This document shows, one piece after another, positions 17,366 to 25,185 of a stretch of DNA of 29,631 nt (the first letter of the stretch is position 1; the number at the start of each line of letters is the position of its first letter). The notes beneath the pieces were generated by a model that had not been told where the DNA came from, ran no database searches, and was given only the letters and a program-made list of their open reading frames with translations. Source of the stretch: Pirellulaceae bacterium (GTDB lineage Bacteria > Planctomycetota > Planctomycetia > Pirellulales > Pirellulaceae); contig JAKVBZ010000066.1 in NCBI GenBank assembly GCA_022448645.1, positions 1 to 29,631 of the forward strand. Direction: 5' to 3'. The position numbers were made by a program, and so were the translations under genes.

Positions 17366-17788
17366 CTATCCGATAATCCTGAGTGTTTGTTGGCCCAAAT
17401 CTTTTGTGACTTCCATGACGCCGATATTCGCTTCATAGGAACGCGTTGCTTCCATCGCGTTGACGAACTCTTCGATCATGTTGATGCGTGGATAAGCGAC
17501 ATATCCTTTGTGAATACCTTCTTGGATTGCCAACGGATTGTCGGGGTCGTATTTGTAATTAGGTTCTACGTTGCGTTTCTGCATGCTGGTTACCTTGACT
17601 CCCACGGCACCGGCAGAGGTTTCTAGCGAGTCGTCAATCTGAAACTCGACGTATCGAGGTTGGTATGGTTCTGGTTGGCCGTTTTCGTTCACGACGGTAG
17701 AGATATTAGCCAGGTTGCCAGAAATAGCATCCAAACGCATTCGTTGTGCGATGAGTCCGCTGGTACTAATGTCGAGAGCAGAAATCAT
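17366..17788 (-). CDS. flgC: Flagellar basal-body rod protein FlgC
   Basis: FlgC is a proximal rod subunit. The 140-residue product has the normal length. Its N-terminus contains the rod-protein motif (SGLIAQRMRLDAISGNLANISTV, residues 10-32) and its C-terminus the paired helix EEFVNAMEATRSYEANIGVMEVTKD. The KRNVEPNYKYDPDNPLAIQEG-KGYVAYP stretch in the middle is typical of FlgC rather than FlgB, FlgF or FlgG. AGGA about nine bases upstream of the ATG gives an acceptable ribosome-binding site. It follows flgB by 15 bp. Confidence 0.96.
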   Translation of the reverse strand: MISALDISTSGLIAQRMRLDAISGNLANISTVVNENGQPEPYQPRYVEFQIDDSLETSAGAVGVKVTSMQKRNVEPNYKYDPDNPLAIQEGIHKGYVAYPRINMIEEFVNAMEATRSYEANIGVMEVTKDLGQQTLRIIG

Positions 17789-17803
17789 GAGTGGTGTTCC
17801 TGA

Positions 17804-18217
17804 TTACAGTTGTTCGCTGATGACGGTTTCCAATAAACGGAATTGGCTGGTTATGATGGACACCGCCATGTTGTGCATCATCTGGTTTTTTGACATTTCC
17901 GTGACTTGTTGTTCCAAGCTGACATTGCTGTCGTCGTGATACAGGATGGATTTCATTGAGTCCTTGACTTCGCGCATCGCCTCGTCATAGTCCCGAGTGA
18001 CCACTCCAGGTGTGACGGGGCGCTGTTCGTGGTTGGCCGCCTCGATCGCTTCGCTGAGTCTTTCCTGAAACGTTTCGACGGACAGATCTCGCACGCGATA
18101 GCCGGGAGTGTCTTGGTTGGCGATATTGCCCGCCAGCACCTGATGCCGTGCTTGCGTGAAGCTCACCACGTTTTCTAGAACGGCCAGGTTTGTGTTATTG
18201 ATGAAAGGTGTGATCAT
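17804..18217 (-). CDS. flgB: Flagellar basal-body rod protein FlgB
   Basis: FlgB is a proximal rod subunit and the first gene of the structural run. The 137-residue product shows the rod-protein pattern ARHQVLAGNIANQDTPGYRVRDL (residues 23-45) and ends in the FlgB-type helix EQQVTEMSKNQMMHNMAVSIIT. The ATG at 18217 has no visible Shine-Dalgarno sequence. The 273-bp gap upstream contains a sigma54-type promoter about 80 bp before the start, so flgB is probably the first gene of a transcript controlled by the regulator encoded just upstream. All genes to fliR follow in the same direction with mostly short gaps. Confidence 0.95.
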   Translation of the reverse strand: MITPFINNTNLAVLENVVSFTQARHQVLAGNIANQDTPGYRVRDLSVETFQERLSEAIEAANHEQRPVTPGVVTRDYDEAMREVKDSMKSILYHDDSNVSLEQQVTEMSKNQMMHNMAVSIITSQFRLLETVISEQL

Positions 18218-18298
18218 CGTGACATTTATTTGATTGAAGGTGAGCCACGTAATCTAACGTGGATCTATCGCAAATGCTGTGCAACGGGGTTGATTGCT

Positions 18299-18314
18299 TG
18301 CAAGTTGTGTGCCG
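18299..18314 (-). promoter_or_regulatory. Sigma54 (-24/-12) promoter upstream of flgB
   Basis: On the minus strand the sequence reads CGGCACACAACTTGCA. The consensus is TGGCAC-N5-TTGCA, so 10 of the 11 fixed positions match, including the invariant GG at -24, GC at -12 and the 10-base spacing between them. Transcription would start near 18287 and give a leader of about 70 bases to flgB. An NtrC-family activator gene lies immediately upstream, and possible enhancer dyads lie 125-170 bp further up. Confidence 0.72.
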
Positions 18315-18436
18315 CGCACGGTTGGCTGCGCTCTGTCCGTGTGGGTGGATTTAGTTTCACCCAGTGCCATCGGTGCTTGCGAGTTACATTTCATTTTGGT
18401 TTTGTACTGTGAAAACGTTTGCTACGTAATCTATTC

Positions 18437-18470
18437 GGCAGGATCTGCCTGTCGACCGGCAAACTTTGCC
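18437..18470. promoter_or_regulatory. Tandem dyads, candidate enhancer for the NtrC-type regulator
   Basis: Two short perfect inverted repeats share the form GGCA-N5-TGCC: GGCAGGATCTGCC (18437-18449) and GGCAAACTTTGCC (18458-18470). Their centres are 21 bp apart, two helical turns, so both face the same side of the DNA. A third imperfect dyad, TGCCTGTCGACCGGCA (18446-18461), bridges them. They lie about 125-170 bp upstream of the sigma54 promoter, the usual distance for an NtrC-type enhancer, and just after the regulator gene's stop codon. A role as a terminator is less likely because no T-run follows on the minus strand. Confidence 0.5.
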
Positions 18471-18490
18471 TAGTCGGGATTCAGGCAAGT

Positions 18491-19918
18491 TCACGCTGCT
18501 TTCAAGGATTTGGCGCGAGGTGCATACCCGTACGCTCTCAGCTTGCCAGACAGAGTGCGTACGCCGATTCCTAAGGCCTGAGCCGTTTTCGCTCGATGCC
18601 CGTTATAATGGTCCAAAGTGGCTACGATCATCTTGCGTTCCATATCTTCCAGGCTAAGTCCTATGGGAACGTTTTCTGTGGAAATGACGGAAGGCTCGGT
18701 ATTTTTGTGGTGAATAAACCACGGCCGTAAATGATCTGCACTCACGGTAGCTGTGTCATTCAACACGGCAGCGCGGGTCATCAAATTCTCCAATTCACGA
18801 ACATTGCCAGGCCAGTCGTAATTTTGCAGTAAGTCTCTAGCACTGGAGTCCATGGATTGAGGGGCTCGTTTTAGACGTTGTGCCGCTTGTCCCGCAAAGT
18901 ATTCAACCAGTTCGTCGATATCCTCGCGCCGTTCTCGCAGTGGAGGGATATGTAGGGGGACCACTGCCAAACGATAATAGAGGTCTTCGCGGAAGTTACC
19001 TTTGTTCACCTCTTGTTGCAGGTCACGATTGGTCGAAGCTAACACACGGACATCGACGTGTTGAGTTGTACTGGATCCAACTCGCTCGAATGAACGTTCT
19101 TGCAACACACGTAACAATTTAGCCTGCAAGGGTAGTTCAATTTCCGTGACTTCATCCAAAAAGATGGTACCTCCGTCGGCTAGCTCGAAACGTCCTACGC
19201 GCGGGGCTTCGGCGCTTGTGAACGCACCGCGTTCGTGGCCGAAGAGCTCACTTTCCATCAGTTGAGCTGAAAGCGCGGGGCAGTTTAGGCTGACAAGTGC
19301 TCCGGCACAGTGGGCGCTAACGGCATGGATGCTGCGTGCTACCAGTTCTTTTCCTGTTCCACTTTCACCGGACACTAATACCGTTTCTTGTGTGGGGGCG
19401 ATTTGTGCGATTCGAGCTCGCAAGGTGCGCATGGCTGAGCTCGAACCGATCATGTTGACATTCAGTTCCGACGCTGGGCAGGCTTGTACAACGGGTTCCT
19501 GCTCAGCAGATTTCAGTGATCTCAAAATCACCGATTCCAGTTGGTCCGCACTAAAGGGCTTTTCGATGTAGTCAAACGCTCCAAATCGCATGGCCTCGAC
19601 TGCCGATGCGATGGTGGCGTAGGCCGTTACGAGCACCACGGGCACTCCTGCGTCGGTTTTTCTAAGCGTGCGCAGAAAGTCCAAGCCCGACATGCCGGGC
19701 ATCTGGAGGTCGGAAATGATGGCATCAGGTGGTTGACGTTCCACCACAGGCAAGGCGGCTACCGCGCTTGCACAGCAATCGACTACGTAGCCCGCGTGGC
19801 GCAGGATGTCTGCCATCGATTCACGGGATTTGTCGTGATCGTCAACTACGAGAATACGGGTGGACGTTAAATGATTGTTCGTGGAGGACTTAGGCATCGT
19901 TAGGCTGGACACGCTCAT
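18491..19918 (-). CDS. NtrC-family sigma54-dependent response regulator (FlrC/FlgR type)
   Basis: This 475-residue protein is a two-component activator of sigma54 promoters. The receiver domain (about 20-135) has the acidic pair DD at 26-27, phospho-acceptor Asp70 (IISDLQMPG) and Lys120. The AAA+ domain (about 155-395) has Walker A GESGTGKE (184-191), Walker B TIFLDEVTE (Asp255, Glu256) and the sigma54-contacting loop at 231-236. That loop reads GAFTSA instead of the consensus GAFTGA. The C-terminus (about 422-465) is a Fis-type helix-turn-helix (RAKTAQALGIGVRTLSGKLRAYG). It overlaps the kinase gene by four bases (ATGA) and lies directly before flgB. It therefore probably controls the flagellar operon, like FlrC of Vibrio or FlgR of epsilonproteobacteria. 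Confidence 0.93.
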   Translation of the reverse strand: MSVSSLTMPKSSTNNHLTSTRILVVDDHDKSRESMADILRHAGYVVDCCASAVAALPVVERQPPDAIISDLQMPGMSGLDFLRTLRKTDAGVPVVLVTAYATIASAVEAMRFGAFDYIEKPFSADQLESVILRSLKSAEQEPVVQACPASELNVNMIGSSSAMRTLRARIAQIAPTQETVLVSGESGTGKELVARSIHAVSAHCAGALVSLNCPALSAQLMESELFGHERGAFTSAEAPRVGRFELADGGTIFLDEVTEIELPLQAKLLRVLQERSFERVGSSTTQHVDVRVLASTNRDLQQEVNKGNFREDLYYRLAVVPLHIPPLRERREDIDELVEYFAGQAAQRLKRAPQSMDSSARDLLQNYDWPGNVRELENLMTRAAVLNDTATVSADHLRPWFIHHKNTEPSVISTENVPIGLSLEDMERKMIVATLDHYNGHRAKTAQALGIGVRTLSGKLRAYGYAPRAKSLKAA

Positions 19919-20883
19919 GCGGCTGCCTTTCGTGGAGAATGAACGTAGGGACGGGTGGGTGACCGACCACTCCGCGACTGAGACTCTGAGGCCGATTGGT
20001 GTAAACGTTGGTCGACTGGCTGAGGAAAATCCAGGCAGAACGCAGCGCCGTGTGGCTCGATATTTTTTACCGTCACCTTTCCGCCGTGAGCCGTGGCGAT
20101 TCGCTCGACGATGGCTAAGCCTAATCCGGTCCCGGTTCCCTTCGTGGTAAAAAACGGTTCGAACAGTTGGTGCAAGTTGCCAGGTGGAATCCCCGCCCCT
20201 GTGTCTTGTACGACAAGTTCCACCCCATCGGCCGTGTTTTGACCAATGATATTCAAATCGCCTCCGTCGGGCATGATATCGATGGCGTTGAGCACTAGGT
20301 TCAACAAGGCGCGGCGGATCATTTCTCTGTCAACTGATAGTTGTAAGTCGTGATCCATGTGGACGCTTACACGAATGGATTGGGCGTCACACTGGGGCGC
20401 GAGTGAATGACAAACTTCGGCAGCGAGTAAACCTAGCGGAACCATCGTACGAACGGGTTCTCTTTCTCGCGTGAAATGCAGTAGGTCATTCACAGTAGCG
20501 TCCAGGGCTTGCAGCCCTGAATCTAGTTTGCCAAGGATGTCGATGGTGTCGGAGTCGTCGGTTAGACGGCGTCGGAGTAAGCTGAAGTACAACGTCATGG
20601 GCATTAGGCTATTGCGGACTTCATGGGCGATATGGGATGCCATCTGCCCCAAGTCTGCCAAGCGGTTTTTTCTGGCCAACTCACGGTTCTTGACTTCCAA
20701 TTCGTCCGTAAGTCGTTTTACTTCTGCCCGCAATGTATGATGTGTTTGTTGAAGCTTTTCTGTGGCGGTGTTCCAAGCGGTAAGGATTCTTTCCAGGTCA
20801 ACGTTGTTTGGCGCCGGACCGATCATGCCGCCGGCATCCATGGCGGGTACCTGTTGCGGATGTTGATCAGGGTTGTGATCCAT
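19915..20883 (-). CDS. Soluble flagellar sensor histidine kinase (FlrB/FlgS type)
   Basis: This 322-residue kinase has no transmembrane segment. A predicted coiled coil (about 30-75) leads into the phospho-acceptor region SHIAHEVRNSLMP, with His87 as the phosphorylated residue. The ATPase domain has the N box LNLVLNAID (Asn199), G1 DTGAGIP (227-233), FEPFFTTK and G2 GTGLGLAI (251-258). All catalytic motifs are intact. It lacks a recognisable PAS or other sensor domain, so the signal probably comes through the N-terminal helices, as in FlgS, which is thought to sense the export apparatus. It overlaps the response-regulator gene by four bases, so they form a cognate pair. The C-terminal tail (after about 290) is polar and disordered. 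GGGAG is four bases before the ATG. Confidence 0.92.
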   Translation of the reverse strand: MDHNPDQHPQQVPAMDAGGMIGPAPNNVDLERILTAWNTATEKLQQTHHTLRAEVKRLTDELEVKNRELARKNRLADLGQMASHIAHEVRNSLMPMTLYFSLLRRRLTDDSDTIDILGKLDSGLQALDATVNDLLHFTREREPVRTMVPLGLLAAEVCHSLAPQCDAQSIRVSVHMDHDLQLSVDREMIRRALLNLVLNAIDIMPDGGDLNIIGQNTADGVELVVQDTGAGIPPGNLHQLFEPFFTTKGTGTGLGLAIVERIATAHGGKVTVKNIEPHGAAFCLDFPQPVDQRLHQSASESQSRSGRSPTRPYVHSPRKAAA

Positions 20884-20892
20884 GACGCTCCC

Positions 20893-21351
20893 TCATTGTG
20901 TGACATCCAACCGACCTGGTTGGCGTGATGATTTCTGTACATAGGCGTGCCGTGCGTGTGTAGCGCGGTTGACTGCCTGTAGTTGTTGCTCCGTGCTGTC
21001 GCGGCGCTTTACCATCTCGGCCTCACTCTGCTGTTCAATCATCATGATTTCGGATAGAAGGATCTCACAACGATTTGCCGCTTCTGCTGCTTGTTGTCGT
21101 ACCTGCGTCGTCCGCCACTGGCGTTTTTCGGGATCTTGTTGCCGAAACGGGTTGAGAGATCGTTCGAGTCCTTGCACCTGAATCAACAGACGCTGTTTGG
21201 TAGCCAAAAGTGTCAGTAGTTTTGACATGTCCCCATGAGTGATCAGGTCGGCTTGTTGCCGAGCCAAGTCGTTCAACTGCTTGAGCACTTGGTACTTTTG
21301 TAGGATCAGTTCTGCCAAACGATCCGTCTCTAGTGTTTGTGGTGATGTCAT
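20893..21351 (-). CDS. FlgN-like coiled-coil protein, putative flagellar export chaperone
   Basis: The 152-residue product is a soluble, almost fully helical protein. The segment LILQKYQVLKQLNDLARQQADLI, GDMSKLLTLLATKQRLLIQVQGLERSLNPFR resembles the FlgN family, which chaperones the hook-associated proteins FlgK and FlgL. FlgN members diverge strongly, so this rests on helix pattern, size and position in a flagellar operon. The start is chosen at 21351 because GGAG lies six bases upstream. Earlier in-frame starts (ATGs at 21378, 21372 and 21363, GTG at 21420) exist, and the GTG would overlap the TPR gene. The alternative is an unrelated coiled-coil protein. It ends 10 bp before the kinase gene and is likely co-transcribed. 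Confidence 0.6.
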   Translation of the reverse strand: MTSPQTLETDRLAELILQKYQVLKQLNDLARQQADLITHGDMSKLLTLLATKQRLLIQVQGLERSLNPFRQQDPEKRQWRTTQVRQQAAEAANRCEILLSEIMMIEQQSEAEMVKRRDSTEQQLQAVNRATHARHAYVQKSSRQPGRLDVTQ

Positions 21352-21383
21352 TTCGGTCTCCATGACCACCATCTCCATGTCCG

Positions 21384-23915
21384 TCACAGGGTAACGAGCC
21401 AATTCAAGTATTCGGTCCACTCTTCACGAGAAAACCGTGTGGTCTTCCGAAAGTCAGTTTGTTCATCCATGCGATCCAGCAAATCTTTGGCCTCTGCCAG
21501 GATTTTTCGAGCGTCCAATGGCCTCTCGAGTTGTCGATAACAGCTGGCGATTTCTACGAACGCTTCCATGGTTTCGGGGCGTCGTTGGTAGCGGCTAGTA
21601 GCATCTTCGAAGGCGTCAATTGCTTCTTGGCAGCGGCCCATTCCGTCCAGCACGAATCCGCGTGCGAAGTAGCAATTGCGTTGAATGGTTTGTTCTAAAC
21701 GATTTAACTCGCGTTCCTCTTGTTCTGCGGTGAGTTCATGAATCAACGAAGTGTAGACTTCGAGCGCACGTTCCAGATTCGCCAGGGCCTCCAGTTGTAA
21801 CGCTTGTCGAGTCGTGAGGATGGCAACCATAGACGATTTCGCCTTCGGTAGGGTGGCAGACAAACGATAGGATTCGCCCAATGAATAACGTGCTTGCACT
21901 GTTTGGGGGGATCTTGGATATCTTTCCACAGCTTCTTGGAGATATCGGATGGCGCGTCGCAGCCCTTCTTGGTTCAATTCGAGCTGGTTTATTTTTTCCT
22001 TGAATTCTTCACGATTCCCTCGGTCAATAGCCTGTAAATTAGTCTGCATCGCCGCCGAATTACTTTCTTCGTAGTCGATTCGACCGAGCATGAATAACGA
22101 ATCACGCCATTCATTACTGCGAGGAGTCAATTCTCCGTGGTAGAGATTGTCTTCGAGCAAAGCACGGGCTTGCTGATACTTGTTCAATCGTAAGTAGGCG
22201 TCGGCACCTAGCAGTCGCGCCGTGTAGACAGCTGGATCTTTGGTGTGGAATTCAATGCATTCTTGGAATGGTTCGAGAGCTTGTTCGACACGATTTAAGG
22301 CCAACAGGGAACGGCCTAAGCCAATCAGCGCAGTAGCGCGACGGGCGGTTGGTTCCCCCTTCAGGAATTCTTGATACTGTCGTATAGCGGCGGTAAAGTT
22401 GCTTCCCTCGAGATACTCCTGGGCACTACGCAAGGTATGATAAGGATATTCTCGCGTTGCAAATTGGGAACGCGCTAATTTCTCATACGTCGAACCGAGA
22501 TCACGGTGGAGTGCAGCTAACTGTTGTTGGTGCTGTACTTCTTTTGATGGTGAAGTGCCTGTCTCCATCAGATAGTTCACCCAAGCTTCTTGGGCCTCCG
22601 CCAGCAAAGTGAATGCTTGGTCAGTAGCCAGTGTGGGTGATAAGGATTCTGCCAACGAGACTGCTTGTGCGAAGTTCCGTTTTGTCAGGTATGCGTCGTA
22701 TGCGGTGCGAATTTGGGAGATGAATGTGTCCAATGGAAGCCAAAGGTTCTCATAGGTCTCGCTAGGGCCTGCAAGCTGTAGTGCTCGACCATAGGCTTTC
22801 ACTGCGTTATCATGTTGCTCCATTTGTCGCAGCATGTCAGCCTTTCCCAGGGTGGCCGCCACCGCTTCATCGGTTTCAAAGTAACTGCGGGCCGTACGGT
22901 GAAATTGTTTTTCCGCAGCTCGATAGTCTTCAAGTTGTTGGTAGGCAACGCCGATCAAGTATGCAGACCGACGTGTGGACTGACTGGGAACGGACCGTGA
23001 ATCATAGACTTGGCGAAATAAGTTTAGGGCATCACGAATCAATCCTTTGGTTGCTTCTCGGGACGCTTGCTCATTGGCAAGTATTAAATGATGGGCTTCG
23101 CGTAGAGACAGGCGGCCTTGCAAGATGAGCGACTCAGCGCGAACTTGGTCTCCATTGCTCATGCGCTGCAGCGTCTTGCTGCTGTCTTTATAGTGGCCGC
23201 TGTCAAATTGTATCTGGCTCAGTAGTAATAACCCTTGATCCCGTTCTTCGTCCAGTAGCTCATTGTCGGCCAGGTGTTCATTGGCGTGGTGTAAGGCAAG
23301 CTCCAAATCTGGCGGCGAGTTGAAGTAATGCAATCGTGTCAGCAAGCGATGCGTTTCGGAGTGGTAAGTACTATCTAGCTCCAGAACATCCAATAAGACG
23401 GGCCGGCTTTCCTGGCGGGCATCGCTATAAAAGAGACTTTTTCCGAGTAAGAATAACCCTTGCGCTTCGCGACCAGCGGGGAAGCCTAGCTCGTGTGCCA
23501 CTGTTAAATACTTAGCGGCCGGTACAAACAGTTGTGGGTCTTCGTGAAGTTCTGCTTCGTATGCGGCCGTAGCGCCCAGGACGAAGGCAGGCCCGCCGAT
23601 TTCAGCCTCTGCTAGAGCTTGGCTTTTGGCCAATTTCGTCGCAAGATCACGCGCTTGGCTGAGTGAGTATTTGTCGAGCAGCAGGAGGGCTTCGGATAAA
23701 GTGTCGTCAGGGTTCGGAGTCAGGCTTTTTTTGTGCAACGAATACAGGGTGCACGGGATGGCTAAGACGATGGTCGTCAGCACTAGAATCAATAGGCTGC
23801 CCCATTGGTGCTCTAAGATCCAAGCCGTCGATGCGGTCAGCCGTGAACGCAACATGCGTGTTGGCACAGCTGACGGATCGAAGGTTGTATCGGGAGATGG
23901 CGCTTCCGTGGCCAT
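21384..23915 (-). CDS. Membrane-anchored TPR protein heading the flagellar regulatory genes
   Basis: I recognise the architecture but not the family. The 843-residue product has a short cytoplasmic-looking N-terminus, a single transmembrane helix (about residues 37-60) and then an almost continuous array of tetratricopeptide-type helix pairs. Typical A/Y/L-rich units include DYRAAEKQFHRTARSYFETDEAVAATL and FTAAIRQYQEFLKGEPTARRATALIGLGRSLLAL. By the positive-inside rule, the repeats face outside the cytoplasmic membrane. Such arrays usually bind other proteins. The gene is followed by the FlgN-like, kinase and regulator genes, with a gap of 32 bp or less, so a role in flagellar assembly or sensing is possible but inferred only from context. 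A sigma70-like promoter lies about 245 bp upstream. The ATG at 23915 has only a weak AGG upstream. Confidence 0.72.
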   Translation of the reverse strand: MATEAPSPDTTFDPSAVPTRMLRSRLTASTAWILEHQWGSLLILVLTTIVLAIPCTLYSLHKKSLTPNPDDTLSEALLLLDKYSLSQARDLATKLAKSQALAEAEIGGPAFVLGATAAYEAELHEDPQLFVPAAKYLTVAHELGFPAGREAQGLFLLGKSLFYSDARQESRPVLLDVLELDSTYHSETHRLLTRLHYFNSPPDLELALHHANEHLADNELLDEERDQGLLLLSQIQFDSGHYKDSSKTLQRMSNGDQVRAESLILQGRLSLREAHHLILANEQASREATKGLIRDALNLFRQVYDSRSVPSQSTRRSAYLIGVAYQQLEDYRAAEKQFHRTARSYFETDEAVAATLGKADMLRQMEQHDNAVKAYGRALQLAGPSETYENLWLPLDTFISQIRTAYDAYLTKRNFAQAVSLAESLSPTLATDQAFTLLAEAQEAWVNYLMETGTSPSKEVQHQQQLAALHRDLGSTYEKLARSQFATREYPYHTLRSAQEYLEGSNFTAAIRQYQEFLKGEPTARRATALIGLGRSLLALNRVEQALEPFQECIEFHTKDPAVYTARLLGADAYLRLNKYQQARALLEDNLYHGELTPRSNEWRDSLFMLGRIDYEESNSAAMQTNLQAIDRGNREEFKEKINQLELNQEGLRRAIRYLQEAVERYPRSPQTVQARYSLGESYRLSATLPKAKSSMVAILTTRQALQLEALANLERALEVYTSLIHELTAEQEERELNRLEQTIQRNCYFARGFVLDGMGRCQEAIDAFEDATSRYQRRPETMEAFVEIASCYRQLERPLDARKILAEAKDLLDRMDEQTDFRKTTRFSREEWTEYLNWLVTL

Positions 23916-24084
23916 GTCAAACCTGCGAATGGTTGGGACGACTATGTGATGTGTTGGATTGGAGCCACGAATTCACACAACGGAACAGTATGTCACCGAC
24001 AGCTCGCTGTCCGTTGGACATGGACGAATGAGCGCACTGCGTCAACAGGTGGATTCGAGGTTACTATGTTTGTGACGGGAAAAC

Positions 24085-24143
24085 CCTCTATCGTTCCGGT
24101 TCAGGACGTGTGAAAACCCACGAGTAGGGCCGGGCGATAGAGG
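24085..24143 (-). other. Inverted repeat in the leader of the TPR gene
   Basis: CCTCTATCG (24085-24093) and CGATAGAGG (24135-24143) are perfect 9-bp inverted arms. Inside them CCGG at 24096-24099 can pair with CCGG at 24130-24133. The element begins about 10 bases after the predicted transcription start at about 24153. It could be a structured mRNA leader, a regulator site or a weak terminator for the upstream hydrolase gene. A T4 run follows on the minus strand, which is not enough to call it a terminator. Confidence 0.45.
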
Positions 24144-24159
24144 AAGATAAGCGGGCGAG

Positions 24160-24188
24160 TTTCTACCGAAACCCTACGCCAGTGTCAA
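24160..24188 (-). promoter_or_regulatory. Sigma70-like promoter upstream of the TPR gene
   Basis: On the minus strand TTGACA (24188-24183), a 17-base spacer and TAGAAA (24165-24160) match the -35 and -10 consensus, six of six and four of six. Transcription would start near 24153, leaving a leader of about 240 bases that contains the inverted repeat. It would serve the TPR, FlgN-like, kinase and regulator genes. The spacing is ideal but the match could arise by chance. Confidence 0.45.
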
Positions 24189-24291
24189 TGTGGTATTAGA
24201 GGGGGCAATGCATGCGGTGAATCAAGCGACAGAGAAGCAACCGAGCAAGATAGATCGTTGCATGCCCTGCTAGGAAAGCATGGCTACCAAG

Positions 24292-25080
24292 TCAGTTAAG
24301 CTCACCCAGACGTAACGAACCTGTATCTTCGTCACGTTGATGGCTGGCATTGCCGGTCACGATATCCATCAACCATGTGTTTAGATCAGACAGCATGGTT
24401 GTCGTGATATCATCACCACAGGGGTACTGCCGCACCGTGACTTTGAGACCAGCGGTGTGGAATAGACGAATGTCCGTACAAATCTGATCCAACGTGTATT
24501 TTTGGCTATCACGACCTTGCGCGATAAGCAAAGGCAACTGTCGAACTTTATCGAGTTGATTCAACGGTTGATTGCCGGCAGGGAACCTTCCGCCAATGCA
24601 AGCGGCACCGGCGAAACGGTCGGGAAAACGCATGCCGATACGTAAGGCCATGGTACCGCCTTGTTGACAACCTGCGATAAAAATGCGTTGATTTTCGATA
24701 TGGTATTTGCGGCGAACCACATCAATGCAGTCAAAGACGTGTTGCTCCGCTTGAACCCTATCGTCGGCCATGTCACTCCAGCGAAATGTCTGGGAATCAG
24801 GCTCATCGGGTTCGTCAGCCAAGGTTGCTCGCGGTGCGACGGCTACATAGTTGCGCATACTGATTAAGGGCATCACACGCATCAATTGTCGTTCATTGTC
24901 GCCCGGTCCATGTAGCCATATCAGAAGTGGATAAGCGTATTGTGGCTCGTAGTGCAAAGGAGCGAAAACGGTGTGTACACCGCTAGGCTTCTTTTGCCAT
25001 TCGTTCCGCGCAGCATCTACTTCAAATTGGGGTGTAGAAATAACGTCTGGATCACTCACACAAGGTTGGATGCGGTTCAT
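24292..25080 (-). CDS. Alpha/beta-hydrolase, carboxylesterase-like, likely catalytically dead
   Basis: The 262-residue product has the layout of the phospholipase/carboxylesterase group: an oxyanion-hole strand PLLIWLHGPGDN (residues 51-62), a nucleophile elbow and a C-terminal strand-loop. The elbow reads GCQQGG (137-142) where active members have G-x-S-x-G-G, so Ser is replaced by Gln139. Where the catalytic His is expected (G-H-x-I pattern) there is GDDI (222-225). An acidic residue (Asp191 in AQGRDSQKY) remains. Both losses suggest a pseudoenzyme, or a ligand-binding or unusual-activity variant. Cys138 is close but in the wrong place for a nucleophile. The reading frame is intact, without stops or frameshifts. 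It has its own promoter-like site after mdh and is likely a separate unit from the flagellar genes. Confidence 0.75.
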   Translation of the reverse strand: MNRIQPCVSDPDVISTPQFEVDAARNEWQKKPSGVHTVFAPLHYEPQYAYPLLIWLHGPGDNERQLMRVMPLISMRNYVAVAPRATLADEPDEPDSQTFRWSDMADDRVQAEQHVFDCIDVVRRKYHIENQRIFIAGCQQGGTMALRIGMRFPDRFAGAACIGGRFPAGNQPLNQLDKVRQLPLLIAQGRDSQKYTLDQICTDIRLFHTAGLKVTVRQYPCGDDITTTMLSDLNTWLMDIVTGNASHQRDEDTGSLRLGELN

Positions 25081-25153
25081 CGCTCAGAGAATTTCGGCAG
25101 GTGCTGCAAGGAGGGGTCATCACGTCCGTATCACCGAACGCATTAAACCGCGA

Positions 25154-25182
25154 ACTGTAAAGCAGCGCACGCGTTGTGTCAA
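25154..25182 (-). promoter_or_regulatory. Sigma70-like promoter for the hydrolase-like gene
   Basis: On the minus strand TTGACA (25182-25177), a 17-base spacer and TACAGT (25159-25154) resemble a sigma70 promoter, six of six and four of six matches. The start would lie near 25147, about 67 bases before the ATG at 25080. The site abuts the mdh 3' inverted repeat. Confidence 0.45.
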
Positions 25183-25185
25183 TGT

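Noticed and set aside
18354..18369. TGGCAC on the minus strand as a second sigma54 site
   Set aside because: The -24 half is present but no GC follows at the required spacing; the site at 18299-18314 has both halves.
24255..24285. Hairpin after the hydrolase-like gene as a terminator
   Set aside because: Only a five-bp outer stem with a bulge and no T-run on the minus strand.
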